Positions 16,188-24,800 of a stretch of 64,000 bases of DNA are shown in pieces. The notes under the pieces are model-generated. The model did not search any database. It saw only the letters and a program-made list of their open reading frames with translations, and was not told the DNA's origin. Numbering within the stretch: the stretch's first letter is position 1; each line of letters begins with the position of its first letter. The translations under genes were made by a program, and so were the position numbers. The DNA lies in contig NZ_JBKIWZ010000001.1 in the NCBI RefSeq assembly GCF_050157905.1, forward strand, positions 2,728,001 through 2,792,000. The letters are read 5' to 3'. This DNA is from Pantoea sp050157905 (GTDB lineage: Bacteria; Pseudomonadota; Gammaproteobacteria; Enterobacterales; Enterobacteriaceae).

Positions 16188-16892
16188 TCAGACCGGAATG
16201 TCGATAACCAGCGCGCGGGTCGGAGTTTTGGCGGTCAGCTGCAGCTGCTTCTCCTCCTGCAGGAACGCGCCGTCACCACAACCCAGCGTCTCCTGATGAT
16301 CGGTGCCGGACATTGCGGTCAGCGATCCGTGAATCGACTGCAGATAGGCACGCGGCCCCTGTAAGCGCAGCGCGTGCTGCTCACCCGGTGCCAGCTCGAC
16401 CTGATAAATCCATACCTGCTGACGCAGCTGCAGACTTTCGTCTGCGCCATCCGGCGAGGCGATCAGCTGCGACAGCTGCCCTTCTGCCAGTGCCATTTTC
16501 TGCATGCGCGGGTTTTCCCGCTCCGGGCAGGCGGCCAGCCAGAGCTGCATACGCGTCAGCGGTCGCTCTTTGCTCTGGTTTATTTCGGTGTAACTGACGC
16601 CCGGCTGCGCAGAGAGCAGCAGCGCCTCCCCTTCCTGTACGCTGATGGTGTTGCCTTCGCTGTCGCGGTATTCCGCTTCACCCTGCAGCACGATGTTCAG
16701 CACATCGACCTGAGGATAAGAGCGCGGCTGAAACGCGGCGCCCGGCGCCAGCACTTCCTGGTTCAGGACGCGCAGTGACGCGTAGCCCATCAGCTTCGGA
16801 TCAAAGTAGTGGCCAAAAGAGAAACTGTAGCGGGCCTGCAGCCAGCCAAAATCGGCCTGGCCACATGCAGACGCACTGCGTGTGGTGATCAT
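16188..16892 (-). CDS. yhaK: pirin-like bicupin YhaK
   Basis: A cytoplasmic bicupin of the pirin family, 234 residues. In E. coli, YhaK is cytosolic, redox-sensitive and of unsettled function. It starts MITTRSASACGQADFGWLQA and shows the pirin-type SFGHYFDPKLMGYASLRVLN (about residues 25-44) and LNIVLQGEAEYRDSEGN. The usual pirin metal histidines are only partly visible. It is divergent from yhaJ; a shared 129-bp control region suggests YhaJ may regulate it. Confidence 0.93.
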   Translation of the reverse strand: MITTRSASACGQADFGWLQARYSFSFGHYFDPKLMGYASLRVLNQEVLAPGAAFQPRSYPQVDVLNIVLQGEAEYRDSEGNTISVQEGEALLLSAQPGVSYTEINQSKERPLTRMQLWLAACPERENPRMQKMALAEGQLSQLIASPDGADESLQLRQQVWIYQVELAPGEQHALRLQGPRAYLQSIHGSLTAMSGTDHQETLGCGDGAFLQEEKQLQLTAKTPTRALVIDIPV

Positions 16893-17021
16893 GATTTACC
16901 TCCGGCATCCGCTGACGAGAATCGGTCGCGGACTCTATACCCTCATGGTAAAAGTCTGGACGCCGGATTGTTAGCCAGTTAATCTGCCCGGCATGTTCAA
17001 ATTTCCTGACAGAGAACCGGG

Positions 17022-17921
17022 ATGGCTAAAGAGCGTGCGTTAACCCTTGAATCTTTACGCGTAATGGATGCGATTGATCGACGTGGCAGTTTTGCCGCTG
17101 CCGCGGATGAACTGGGCCGCGTTCCTTCCGCCCTCAGCTACACCATGCAGAAGCTGGAAGAGGAGCTGGATGTGGTGCTGTTTGACCGTTCCGGTCATCG
17201 CACCAAATTCACGAACGTGGGACGCATGCTGCTGGAGCGCGGCCGGGTACTGCTGGAAGCCGCCGATAAGCTCACCACAGATGCAGAAGCACTGGCACGC
17301 GGCTGGGAAACACATCTGACCATCGTGACTGAAGCGCTGGTGCCGGTCGAGGCCCTGTTTCCGCTGGTCACGCGGCTGGCAGATAAAGCCAATACGCAGT
17401 TTTCACTGGTCACCGAAGTACTGGCAGGCGCCTGGGAGCGGCTGGAACAGGGCCGCGCCGACATCGTAATCGCGCCAGATATGCACTTCCGCGCTTCAAC
17501 CGAAATTAACACCCGCAAGCTCTACACCATGATGAGCGTCTATGTCGCCAGCGCCGATCACCCGATTCACAACGAACCTGAACCGCAGTCGGAAGTGACG
17601 CGGGTCAAATACCGTGGCATTGCGGTGGCAGACACGGCCCGTGAGCGGCCGGTGCTGACCGTGCAGCTGCTGGATAAGCAGCAGCGCCTGACCGTGAGCA
17701 GCATGGACGACAAGCGCCGCGCGCTGCTGGCGGGCCTGGGCGTCGCGACCATGCCCTATTCGCTAGTGGAGCAGGACATTGCCGAAGGTCGCCTGCGGGT
17801 GGTCAGCCCGGAGTATACCCGCGAGGTCGATATTATTATGGCGTGGCGACGTGACAGCATGGGCGAAGCGAAATCCTGGTGTCTGCGTGAGATCCCACGC
17901 CTGCTGGCAAAGAAAAACTGA
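17022..17921 (+). CDS. yhaJ: LysR-family regulator YhaJ
   Basis: A 299-residue LysR-type regulator. The HTH covers about residues 7-66 (LRVMDAIDRRGSFAAAADEL, RVPSALSYTMQKLEEELDVV), followed by the effector-binding domain. In E. coli, YhaJ senses aromatic breakdown products of dinitrotoluene and activates yqjF; in pathogenic strains it also affects virulence. Its targets yqjF (9096-9506) and neighbour yhaK are both in this window. The stop lies 3 bp from the convergent PRD regulator's stop, marking the edge of the accessory cluster. Confidence 0.95.
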   Translation: MAKERALTLESLRVMDAIDRRGSFAAAADELGRVPSALSYTMQKLEEELDVVLFDRSGHRTKFTNVGRMLLERGRVLLEAADKLTTDAEALARGWETHLTIVTEALVPVEALFPLVTRLADKANTQFSLVTEVLAGAWERLEQGRADIVIAPDMHFRASTEINTRKLYTMMSVYVASADHPIHNEPEPQSEVTRVKYRGIAVADTARERPVLTVQLLDKQQRLTVSSMDDKRRALLAGLGVATMPYSLVEQDIAEGRLRVVSPEYTREVDIIMAWRRDSMGEAKSWCLREIPRLLAKKN

Positions 17922-17924
17922 TAC

Positions 17925-19835
17925 TCAGGGGCGGCTCAGACAATCCATCGCGACCGCCCTGAAGCTACTGAAATCCGTGCTATCCCGCAGGCGGGTCATC
18001 GCCCTTTCACGCAGAAACGTCACAAACAGATCGTAGATCGCCATCGCCTCTTCATACTCACTTTTGCTGATCGCCAGCAGAAAAATCACATAGGCGGTGT
18101 CGTCGCCCCAGGCGATTCCCTGCGGGGCCAGCACGGTGCAGACCACGGTTTTCTTTGCCAGCAGCCCCAGCGAGTGCGGCAGCGCAATGCCTTCGCCGAG
18201 CATGGTGCTGACGATCGCTTCGCGCTCTTCTACCGACGGACAGAACGCCGCATCCACAAATCCCTCCGCCTCCAGCTGATCGCACAGCTGGCGGAACAGC
18301 TCAGAACGGGTCATCGGCCGATCGATAATATGAAAATGCTGCGCATCAAAAAATTTCGCCAGCATATAGGGCCGGGTTCGATCGACCAGCACCAGTTTGC
18401 CAATCTGTTCCAGCTGAAAACCGGTGGGAAACGGCGACATGACCACCACCGGCTTCTCTTTTTCGCTGAGGCGGATGGTTGAGATAACAAAATCCTCATC
18501 AATGCGGCTGCGCGCCTCATATTCACGCTGTGACAGTCGCGCCGTGACCTGCAGCTGCGGATAGCGGCGCAGCAGCATCGCCTCAATCATCCGCAGCGTC
18601 GAGTTGCCGCTGTCGCACACCAGCAGCACCTGCGGATGACGCTGATAACCGACGTCATAGTGGCGCTCCAGCCCGACACCGATATGCAGTACCAGAAAGC
18701 CTATTTCATTCTCGCTGATCACATAAGGGGTATACTTCCCCCAGCTGGTCACCGCCGCGAGGGTGACATCATAGGCCATCGGATAGTGCTGCTTGATGTT
18801 ACTGAGCAGCGGGTTAGGGATATGAATCTGATAGCGAACCCGGGTAATCATGGTCTTGATGTGGGTAAGCAGATCGGCACGCAGCTGCTGATCGTGCTGC
18901 AGATTAAAGTTGTAGTGAGTGTTGATAAAGCTGAGCAGATAATCCACCAGCGCCTCGCCATCGTCTGCGTTAATGGCGCTGGGGGCCACCGCCTGAATCC
19001 GCCGCGCCGCAATGTTAATCCGCAGCCAGTGCTCTTCAGCCGGGGAGATGGGCTTGCTGACCAGCGGACGCATCAGCGTAATCAGCTGATGCGCGGCTTC
19101 CCGCTCCTCGTCGCCAATCTCTTCCGCCCCCGGATCGTTGAGCGGATAGCCTTCGCTGATGCGCCGTACCGCCACGGCACAGTAGATCCGCAGATAGCGC
19201 TCGCCCTCATCGCTCAGCCGGATGTTGTGCCGGGCGAAACAGCGCTGCAGCAGCGGACGCAGCGTCTCCAGTATGCCGCTGTTCAGCGCCTCGATGGTCA
19301 GCAGCGGACTCTCCGGCTGCGCCTGATCGATTTGCCACAACAGGTCAGTCAGACAGGTCCGGATTGCCACCTCACTGCCAAACAGCTTCATGCCGTAATG
19401 CGGCTTGCTCTCGATAGTAAGGTGATAGCGCCCCAGCCATTCGCGCACCTCGGCCATATCATTCTGCAGAGTGGCGCGACTGACAAACCACTCTTCTGCC
19501 AGCGCCTCCAGCTTCAGTGAGTAGGCCGCGGTGAGAAAGCGGGTCAGCAGATAGCGTACCCGATCTGGTGCGGTTCGGGGCACCCGCAGTGGCGATGCAC
19601 TGTGCTGTTGCAGATGCTGAAAGCGCTGCGCATCCTCAATTTTCAGCTGATAGCCTGCACCGCGATTCAGGATAAACTGCGCGCCATGTTCGGCCAGCAG
19701 CGCATTCAGCGCCGTCATGTCGGTGCGCACGGTGCGCGTCGAGACGGCAAAGCGCCGCGCCAGCTCCTCCTGAGGCAGCGTTTCGTTTTGCAGGGCATCG
19801 AACAGTTGCGCAAGGCGCTGATGGGGAAATCTCAC
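17925..19835 (-). CDS. BglG/MtlR-type transcription regulator with two PRDs, EIIB-like and EIIA domains
   Basis: A 636-residue regulator. In order: an N-terminal HTH (about 5-60), a second HTH (about 95-160) and PRD1 (about 190-290). PRD2 (about 300-400) carries His325 and His384. An EIIB-like domain has Cys407 (LLVCDSGNST), and a fructose/mannitol-type EIIA domain has His554 (GEGIALPHS). This architecture is known from PTS-controlled activators such as MtlR. PRD1 seems to have Tyr in place of one conserved histidine (LRIYCAVAVRRI). The start is GTG (19835). It is the last gene of the cluster, 105 bp after the aldolase gene, and is presumed to control it through phosphorylation by sugar-PTS proteins. 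Confidence 0.88.
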   Translation of the reverse strand: MRFPHQRLAQLFDALQNETLPQEELARRFAVSTRTVRTDMTALNALLAEHGAQFILNRGAGYQLKIEDAQRFQHLQQHSASPLRVPRTAPDRVRYLLTRFLTAAYSLKLEALAEEWFVSRATLQNDMAEVREWLGRYHLTIESKPHYGMKLFGSEVAIRTCLTDLLWQIDQAQPESPLLTIEALNSGILETLRPLLQRCFARHNIRLSDEGERYLRIYCAVAVRRISEGYPLNDPGAEEIGDEEREAAHQLITLMRPLVSKPISPAEEHWLRINIAARRIQAVAPSAINADDGEALVDYLLSFINTHYNFNLQHDQQLRADLLTHIKTMITRVRYQIHIPNPLLSNIKQHYPMAYDVTLAAVTSWGKYTPYVISENEIGFLVLHIGVGLERHYDVGYQRHPQVLLVCDSGNSTLRMIEAMLLRRYPQLQVTARLSQREYEARSRIDEDFVISTIRLSEKEKPVVVMSPFPTGFQLEQIGKLVLVDRTRPYMLAKFFDAQHFHIIDRPMTRSELFRQLCDQLEAEGFVDAAFCPSVEEREAIVSTMLGEGIALPHSLGLLAKKTVVCTVLAPQGIAWGDDTAYVIFLLAISKSEYEEAMAIYDLFVTFLRERAMTRLRDSTDFSSFRAVAMDCLSRP

Positions 19836-19940
19836 AAGCGTTACCTGTTAGCAGACAGAAAATGGGAATCAGCCTACGGCGATCGTCGTGCAACGTCCAT
19901 GCTGCGCGATCGCGCCGGGGCTTACCGATCGTATCGATCC

Positions 19941-20681
19941 TCAGGCAAGCAGCGTTTTACAGATCGTCAGCAGCTGCCGCACATCCTCCACGCGCGTCTC
20001 ACCACTGGCTTTATCGATGATCGAACTGTAAACATGCGGGATCACTTTACTGACGCCCGACGCCAGCGCAATACGGACGATCTCACCAAAATTCGCCAGA
20101 TCGATGCCGCCGGTAGGCTCCAGCCAGAAATCCTGTTTTGCGCACGCTTCCGCCACGGCGCGATACTCCTCCACCGCCTGCAGCCCGCCCATCGGGAAAT
20201 ATTTCACCGAGCTGCCGCCCATATCCTGCAGCATCGCAATAGCGGTTTCGACGGGAACGATCCCGTCAGGCTGTTTTGCGCTGCGCGGTCCGGTGGAAAT
20301 TTTTACCCGACCCGGCGTGCCGGTGGGTGAGATCAGGCCGTTGACGACGGTCTGCGACTGCCCCAGCAGGGCGCGACTGGTGGCGACACCGGTAAAAACC
20401 TGGTTTACATGCTGCGGCTGCAGCTCCGCCGCGATCTCACTCACCATCTGTGACTGATTCGGATCGCCCGCGCCCAGCCCGATCGAGAGCGCGTTGTCGA
20501 TCAGCGCGGCATACTCGCGCATATCGGCGATCGCGGCCGCATTGCTGGCGTAGTTTTTTGACAGTACACCCACCAGCACATGCCCTTCTGCCGCCTGCCA
20601 GATGGCGCGCGCATTCTCTTTTGATCCCGCCAGCACATTGAGGCAGAGACGATCCTGATAAAAATGGGGGGTCAGCGTCAT
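19941..20681 (-). CDS. DgaF-like 2-dehydro-3-deoxy-6-phosphogluconate (KDGP) aldolase
   Basis: A KDGP aldolase-family TIM-barrel enzyme of 246 residues, predicted to split 2-keto-3-deoxygluconate 6-phosphate into pyruvate and glyceraldehyde 3-phosphate. Lys160 in SSVKYFPMGG is the likely Schiff-base lysine, by analogy with the KFFP motif of Eda. Other conserved stretches are GLISPTGTPGRVKISTGP and EPTGGIDLANF. The Salmonella homologue DgaF acts with DgaE in D-glucosaminate breakdown. The start overlaps the preceding lyase stop by 4 bp (ATGA), so the two are coupled. The exact sugar acid is inferred. Confidence 0.88.
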   Translation of the reverse strand: MTLTPHFYQDRLCLNVLAGSKENARAIWQAAEGHVLVGVLSKNYASNAAAIADMREYAALIDNALSIGLGAGDPNQSQMVSEIAAELQPQHVNQVFTGVATSRALLGQSQTVVNGLISPTGTPGRVKISTGPRSAKQPDGIVPVETAIAMLQDMGGSSVKYFPMGGLQAVEEYRAVAEACAKQDFWLEPTGGIDLANFGEIVRIALASGVSKVIPHVYSSIIDKASGETRVEDVRQLLTICKTLLA

Positions 20682-21799
20682 GCGTTGTTTTCTCCGTTTA
20701 GCAGCGTCTGGATGCGGGTAAAGATGGTATTCAGCTGATCGGCGCTGACGCTGCGGACGTCCGCTTCGATAATGCCTTCGTTGGCTTTGTAGCCGCGGAA
20801 ATAGATCGCCACGTCGCCCTTTTTGAGTGCCTGCACCAGATCGCCGGTGCGGTGCGGGATCGCGGCTTCATCGAAAGCGATCTCGGTGCGGGCGATATCG
20901 CGCCCGGCGCTGTCCCACACCACGCGGGCCGTCACGCCGTGCAGGCTGTTGAGCTGCGCAATGAAGGGCGTCATTTTTTCCACCATCTGCGCGCCGCTGA
21001 TCTTCGGCTGCGTCAGGTAGCTTTCGATGGCCTGGGTCAGCCCAAGAATGCCCTCTTTGCCGACTTTCATTGCACGGCCAATGCCGTTGGTCTGGCGTTT
21101 AACCCATTCGACATACTGATGCCTGCCGATCACCAGTCCGCTGGTCGGCCCTTCGATGGCTTTGGCGCCGCTGTAGATCACCAGATCCGCCCCTACCGCG
21201 TAGTAACAGTGCAGATCCTCTTCTGCGGCGGCATCGACAATTAATGGCACGCCGTGCTCGCGCGCCACGGCGGCAGCCTGTGCCACATCGAGATGGCTCT
21301 TCTGCACGCAGTGATGTGATTTCACATAGAGGATGGCCGCCGTCTGCGGCGTGATCGCCGCGGCGAGCTGGGCGGCTGAGCATTCGTTGCTGTAACCTGC
21401 CTCCACCAGCTCTCCGCCGCCCAGCGCCACCATACTTCCTACCGGCGCGCCATAGTTCACGTTGTGCCCTTTCGGCACCACAATCTGATGCGGAATGGTC
21501 AGCGGCGCAGCATGCAGATTATCCAGCAGCCAGTCGCTGTCTTTGACAATGACCGCCGCCACGCTCTGGGCGATACCGGCCGAGGCGCAGGAAACCACCA
21601 GCGCGTTCTCCACCTTCAGCAGCCCGGCGATATAGGCACCCGTCTTATCCACCAGATCTTTCATCTCGAAGTAATGTTCGAGGCCATATTTCACCGTGTC
21701 GATCACCTCACTCGACGGCGTGGAAACACCGAGGATCGTCATACGGCCAGAGGCGTTAATGACCGGCTTCAGGCCATACTTTTCATAAACCGGGTTCAT
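20678..21799 (-). CDS. DgaE-like PLP-dependent 2-amino-2-deoxyaldonate 6-phosphate ammonia-lyase
   Basis: A PLP enzyme of the SelA-like/DgaE family, 373 residues. Lys213 in DLVIYSGAKAIEGPTSG is the expected PLP lysine, with PLIVDAAAEEDL upstream holding the cofactor aspartate. Salmonella DgaE converts D-glucosaminate 6-phosphate to KDGP and ammonia. ATG 21799 (MNPVYEKYGLKPVINASGRM) is preferred over one eight codons upstream because AAGGAG precedes it and the family starts there. It overlaps the amidohydrolase gene by 17 bp and the aldolase gene by 4 bp. Confidence 0.88.
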   Translation of the reverse strand: MNPVYEKYGLKPVINASGRMTILGVSTPSSEVIDTVKYGLEHYFEMKDLVDKTGAYIAGLLKVENALVVSCASAGIAQSVAAVIVKDSDWLLDNLHAAPLTIPHQIVVPKGHNVNYGAPVGSMVALGGGELVEAGYSNECSAAQLAAAITPQTAAILYVKSHHCVQKSHLDVAQAAAVAREHGVPLIVDAAAEEDLHCYYAVGADLVIYSGAKAIEGPTSGLVIGRHQYVEWVKRQTNGIGRAMKVGKEGILGLTQAIESYLTQPKISGAQMVEKMTPFIAQLNSLHGVTARVVWDSAGRDIARTEIAFDEAAIPHRTGDLVQALKKGDVAIYFRGYKANEGIIEADVRSVSADQLNTIFTRIQTLLNGENNA

Positions 21800-22913
21800 G
21801 CGCGGCTCCTTCTTCAGTCGCAAACCACTCTCCGGCGACCACGGCCGCCAGCGGGATCAGATGTTTATCACCGGCCACCTGTTCACCCTCTGAATCGATG
21901 AAGGGCCGGCTCTCCTGTTTAACGCTAAACACCGTCAGATCGGCGTCATAACCTACTTTCAGCTGGCCCTTGCGCGTCAGGCGAAGTCCTGCGGCCGCCC
22001 TGGCCGTGACGCAGTCGATCACCTGCGGCAGCGTCATGCCGACGCTGAAAAACTTCGACATGACATGCGCCAGACTGTGTACCGGCCCGGCCAGGCGATT
22101 GCGGCAGTAGATATCCGAACTGATGGTGTCGGGCAGAATGCCCTGCGCGATCGCTGCCCGGGCCACCTCAAAGCTGAAACTGGCGCTGCCGTGGCCCACA
22201 TCCAGCCGTACACCGCGCGCAATCGCCTGTTTTACCGCCACTTTCAGTTCTCCCTGCGGCGTCAGGATACGATTAGGCTTGCCATTGAAGCAGTGCGTGA
22301 TGATGTCGCCGCTGGTGAGCAGATCCACGATCTGGTCGAGATCGGGTGGATCGTTACCGATATGCACCATCAGCGGCAGTCCGCCGCTCTGCTGCTGGAT
22401 CGCTTTCGCTTTTATCAGCGGCTGCACGCCGTTTTTACCGACCACGCTGCTGCTGATACGCGCCTTGAGGCCAACAATAAAATCAGGCAGCCGCGTCACC
22501 GCCTGCTGCACCGCTTCACCATCGATCTGCGTCATATCGGCCAGCTCATTCTGAGTGACGATGCCGGTGCGGGCGATATTGATCAGCGCATAGACCTGCG
22601 TCGTGGCCGTGCGCGTCAGCTGGTAAAAGTCATCAATATGATCTGCGCCGGTGCTGCCCGCATCGACCACCGTGGTGACGCCATGCGCCACGCCAATCGC
22701 ATCCGCCTCATCATGATAAATCGGAGATTTGGGATAGCAGTGAACGTGGGAGTCGATCCAGCCCGCGCTGAGATAGACGCGGCCCGCCAGATTGCGCTCG
22801 CGGCGGGCGCTGCCCTGCACGCGGCCTATCGCCGCGATACGGCCATTCTGCAGCGCAATATCGACCACCTGCTCATCGCAGAGGCGTGCGGCGCGGATAA
22901 TCAGGTCGTACAT
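21783..22913 (-). CDS. amidohydrolase/deacetylase family metallohydrolase
   Basis: An amidohydrolase-superfamily enzyme of 376 residues with a full binuclear metal site. It has His56 and His58 (DSHVHCYP), Lys150 (FIVGLKARIS, likely carboxylated), His184 (PLMVHIGN), His207 (IITHCFNG) and Asp267 (TISSDIYC). It resembles the dihydroorotase-like COG3964 group, which are not true dihydroorotases and whose natural substrates are unknown. Just upstream of DgaE/DgaF homologues, a role in removing an acyl or amide group from an amino-sugar acid is inferred. AAGGAG precedes the ATG. Confidence 0.85.
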   Translation of the reverse strand: MYDLIIRAARLCDEQVVDIALQNGRIAAIGRVQGSARRERNLAGRVYLSAGWIDSHVHCYPKSPIYHDEADAIGVAHGVTTVVDAGSTGADHIDDFYQLTRTATTQVYALINIARTGIVTQNELADMTQIDGEAVQQAVTRLPDFIVGLKARISSSVVGKNGVQPLIKAKAIQQQSGGLPLMVHIGNDPPDLDQIVDLLTSGDIITHCFNGKPNRILTPQGELKVAVKQAIARGVRLDVGHGSASFSFEVARAAIAQGILPDTISSDIYCRNRLAGPVHSLAHVMSKFFSVGMTLPQVIDCVTARAAAGLRLTRKGQLKVGYDADLTVFSVKQESRPFIDSEGEQVAGDKHLIPLAAVVAGEWFATEEGAAHEPGL

Positions 22914-22926
22914 GGTTTCTCCTTAA

Positions 22927-22950
22927 CGACAGCCCACCGTCGGGCTGTCG
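22927..22950 (-). other. intercistronic hairpin before the amidohydrolase gene
   Basis: A perfect 9-bp stem (CGACAGCCC with GGGCTGTCG) and a 6-base loop fill the 43-bp gap between the DUF4310 stop and the amidohydrolase ribosome site. No T-run follows, so it looks like an mRNA-stability or expression-balancing hairpin rather than a terminator. Confidence 0.55.
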
Positions 22951-22956
22951 ATGAGA

Positions 22957-23598
22957 TCAGAGAGCAATCGGGTAAATCGCACCCAGGATCATTGCGCCCA
23001 GTATCGCGCCGCCAGTAATTGGCTTGTTCCAGAGATAGAACAGCAGCGCCCCCAGCAGCGAACCCAGCCCAATCGGGATGGAAGCCGCCATAGCGGAGAG
23101 AATGATGAGTGGTCCCAGAAAGCGTCCCGAGGCATTGCCTGCGCCCATCATCACGTCAGCGCCGTAGGTCGAGTCGCTCTGATTGATGGTGAATTTACGC
23201 GCCAGAATAATCAGGTAGCCAATGGCCAGGCCGATCACCAGCCCGGTCACCAGCGAGGCGGCGAAGTTCGCTACCGGGAAGATGATACCCGCGCCCAGCA
23301 GCAGCGCCGGAACGCCCAGTCCGACGCCGGTCTGAATCGCACCGCCGATGTCCAGAATACCCACCAGCGAGCCTTCGATAATGCGGGCAAACAGGAAGCT
23401 GGCGCCAAAGGCAGCGACCGCGCCATAGACGCCGGTTTCCATGCCTGCACGCAGCATTGAGACAAACGCCACTTCGTTAAACGCGCCGATACCATAGAGG
23501 TAATACATGTGGGTTCCGGCAAAGACACCCGAAGAGAGCAGGCCAACAAAGATCGGGAAAGACCAGTCGGCGTACCAGAAGCCTTTATTTTCGTTCAT
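22957..23598 (-). CDS. DUF4310 family membrane protein, putative transporter subunit
   Basis: A 213-residue very hydrophobic, Gly/Ala-rich protein with about six transmembrane segments (for example FPIFVGLLSSGVFAGTHMYY, MLRAGMETGVYGAVAAFGAS, GPLIILSAMAASIPIGLGSL). I recognise it as the DUF4310 family that travels with DUF4311, DUF4312 and SFCGS proteins. No biochemical function is known to me. Always being paired with the DUF4311 gene, which ends 10 bp upstream, it is probably one half of a two-subunit permease. No PTS phosphorylation motif is visible. Confidence 0.8.
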   Translation of the reverse strand: MNENKGFWYADWSFPIFVGLLSSGVFAGTHMYYLYGIGAFNEVAFVSMLRAGMETGVYGAVAAFGASFLFARIIEGSLVGILDIGGAIQTGVGLGVPALLLGAGIIFPVANFAASLVTGLVIGLAIGYLIILARKFTINQSDSTYGADVMMGAGNASGRFLGPLIILSAMAASIPIGLGSLLGALLFYLWNKPITGGAILGAMILGAIYPIAL

Positions 23599-23608
23599 CG
23601 CATCGCCC

Positions 23609-24385
23609 CTATTTACCGCTGACGGTGTTGTGGATCATGTCAAGCCAGCCAGGAATGCCGAGCTGGAATGACTGCAGCAGTTTCATATCGAAACCCCGGA
23701 AGAAGCCGCTCAGCACAAACAGCAGCACAATCGCCGTCATCATGACTTTGGTGACCCGGTTCCAGCCGCTCTCTTCTACGCCTTTACCAATCAGAATGCC
23801 CAGCACCAGGCCCGGCACGGCGTTGCCCATAATCAGCTGCGCCAGGCCGCCAAAAATGGTGGCCCAGAAGCCCGACTTTCTGCCTGCGTCGATCGCAGCC
23901 AGCCAGAAGATAACCGGCATGACGGTGTTCACCAGCAGGTTCGCGGCGGGCACCAGTACTTTGACTGCCGTGACCTGCAGCGCAGCAGGCACTGCGGAGG
24001 CGGTCGAGTTCAGGAAGGCGACCACGATCATGCCGATGATGCCGCAGGCGATAGCCATTTTTTTCGGGTTGTGCAGCGTCTCCGCCACGTTGCGATTCTT
24101 TACCATCAGCGCCGCCGCCCCCCAGTTTGGGATGATGCGGTGGTCCACATCCTGCGTGAAGGAACCGGCGGCCACAGAAGATGCCCAGGCATTGAAAAAG
24201 AAGCCAAGACCAAAGGAGAAGTGGGAGGCCGGATCGCCTTCGCACGAGTTCAGCTCACCCAGCGTTCGGAAAGCCCCCATGCCCTGCGTTGTCGGCGCAT
24301 GGAACATGCGCGCGGCACCTGCCCCCACGCCGACGCCAACCAGCCCGCCAATGATCAACGACTTAAACAAAATGATTAAAAACAT
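23609..24385 (-). CDS. DUF4311 family membrane protein, putative transporter subunit
   Basis: A 258-residue inner-membrane protein with five to six predicted helices (LIILFKSLIIGGLVGVGVGA at the N-terminus, then about residues 110-130, 143-170, 173-203 and 211-233). A conserved hydrophilic region holds GELNSCEGDPASHFSFG and FTQDVDHRIIPNWGAAAL, possibly substrate-contacting. I recognise it as DUF4311. Together with DUF4310 it is likely a membrane transport pair for this operon's substrate; that function is inferred only from context. Confidence 0.8.
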   Translation of the reverse strand: MFLIILFKSLIIGGLVGVGVGAGAARMFHAPTTQGMGAFRTLGELNSCEGDPASHFSFGLGFFFNAWASSVAAGSFTQDVDHRIIPNWGAAALMVKNRNVAETLHNPKKMAIACGIIGMIVVAFLNSTASAVPAALQVTAVKVLVPAANLLVNTVMPVIFWLAAIDAGRKSGFWATIFGGLAQLIMGNAVPGLVLGILIGKGVEESGWNRVTKVMMTAIVLLFVLSGFFRGFDMKLLQSFQLGIPGWLDMIHNTVSGK

Positions 24386-24500
24386 GTTGTTGTACCTTAT
24401 TGTCGTTTTTTTACCCGTCCGGCATCAGCCGCCGCCTCGCCCTGCCGGCCATAGAGTTGCCACAGCAGACGCAGGGCAGAATGGCCCGACGCACACAGGC

Positions 24501-24800
24501 TTATGATGTTGTCGTAAACGTCACCTGCTCAGTATCGAAAACGGTGACGCTGACGGTGATCTCCAGCGTGACGCTGAAGTGCCGGCGCTGGCGCGCCAGA
24601 AAGAAGAAGAGAAACTTCTCGGTTCTGACATTCTCCTGCGCCCGCAGCACCCGGACATCCTGAGGTTCGATGCGCAGCAGAATTTTTTGCGTTGCGCGCA
24701 GAACCTGGTTCTGCACACGGCTCAGAGCATCGGCAAAGGCTTTCGCTTTGGTGTCGCCTTTGCCGTCGACCGTCACCTGCGTCACGTAGTGTTCTTTCAT
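24501..24800 (-). CDS. DUF4312 family small soluble protein
   Basis: A 99-residue cytoplasmic protein without a signal peptide. It starts MKEHYVTQVTVDGKGDTKAK, contains RIEPQDVRVLRAQENVRTEK, then an aromatic stretch KFLFFFLARQRR and a beta-rich C-terminal end. I recognise the DUF4312 family by sequence and neighbours; function unknown. Its ATG overlaps the SFCGS stop by 4 bp. A 115-bp gap without a start-bearing frame separates it from DUF4311, unusual in this tightly packed operon. Confidence 0.8.
   Translation of the reverse strand: MKEHYVTQVTVDGKGDTKAKAFADALSRVQNQVLRATQKILLRIEPQDVRVLRAQENVRTEKFLFFFLARQRRHFSVTLEITVSVTVFDTEQVTFTTTS

Noticed and set aside
18636..19520. 294-codon plus-strand open frame opposite the PRD regulator
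   Set aside because: It is the antisense shadow of a gene with strong domain evidence on the minus strand; its translation has no recognisable motif.
22065..23018. 317-codon plus-strand open frame opposite the amidohydrolase
   Set aside because: Antisense shadow in a GC-rich gene; the minus-strand frame has all catalytic residues and a proper ribosome site.
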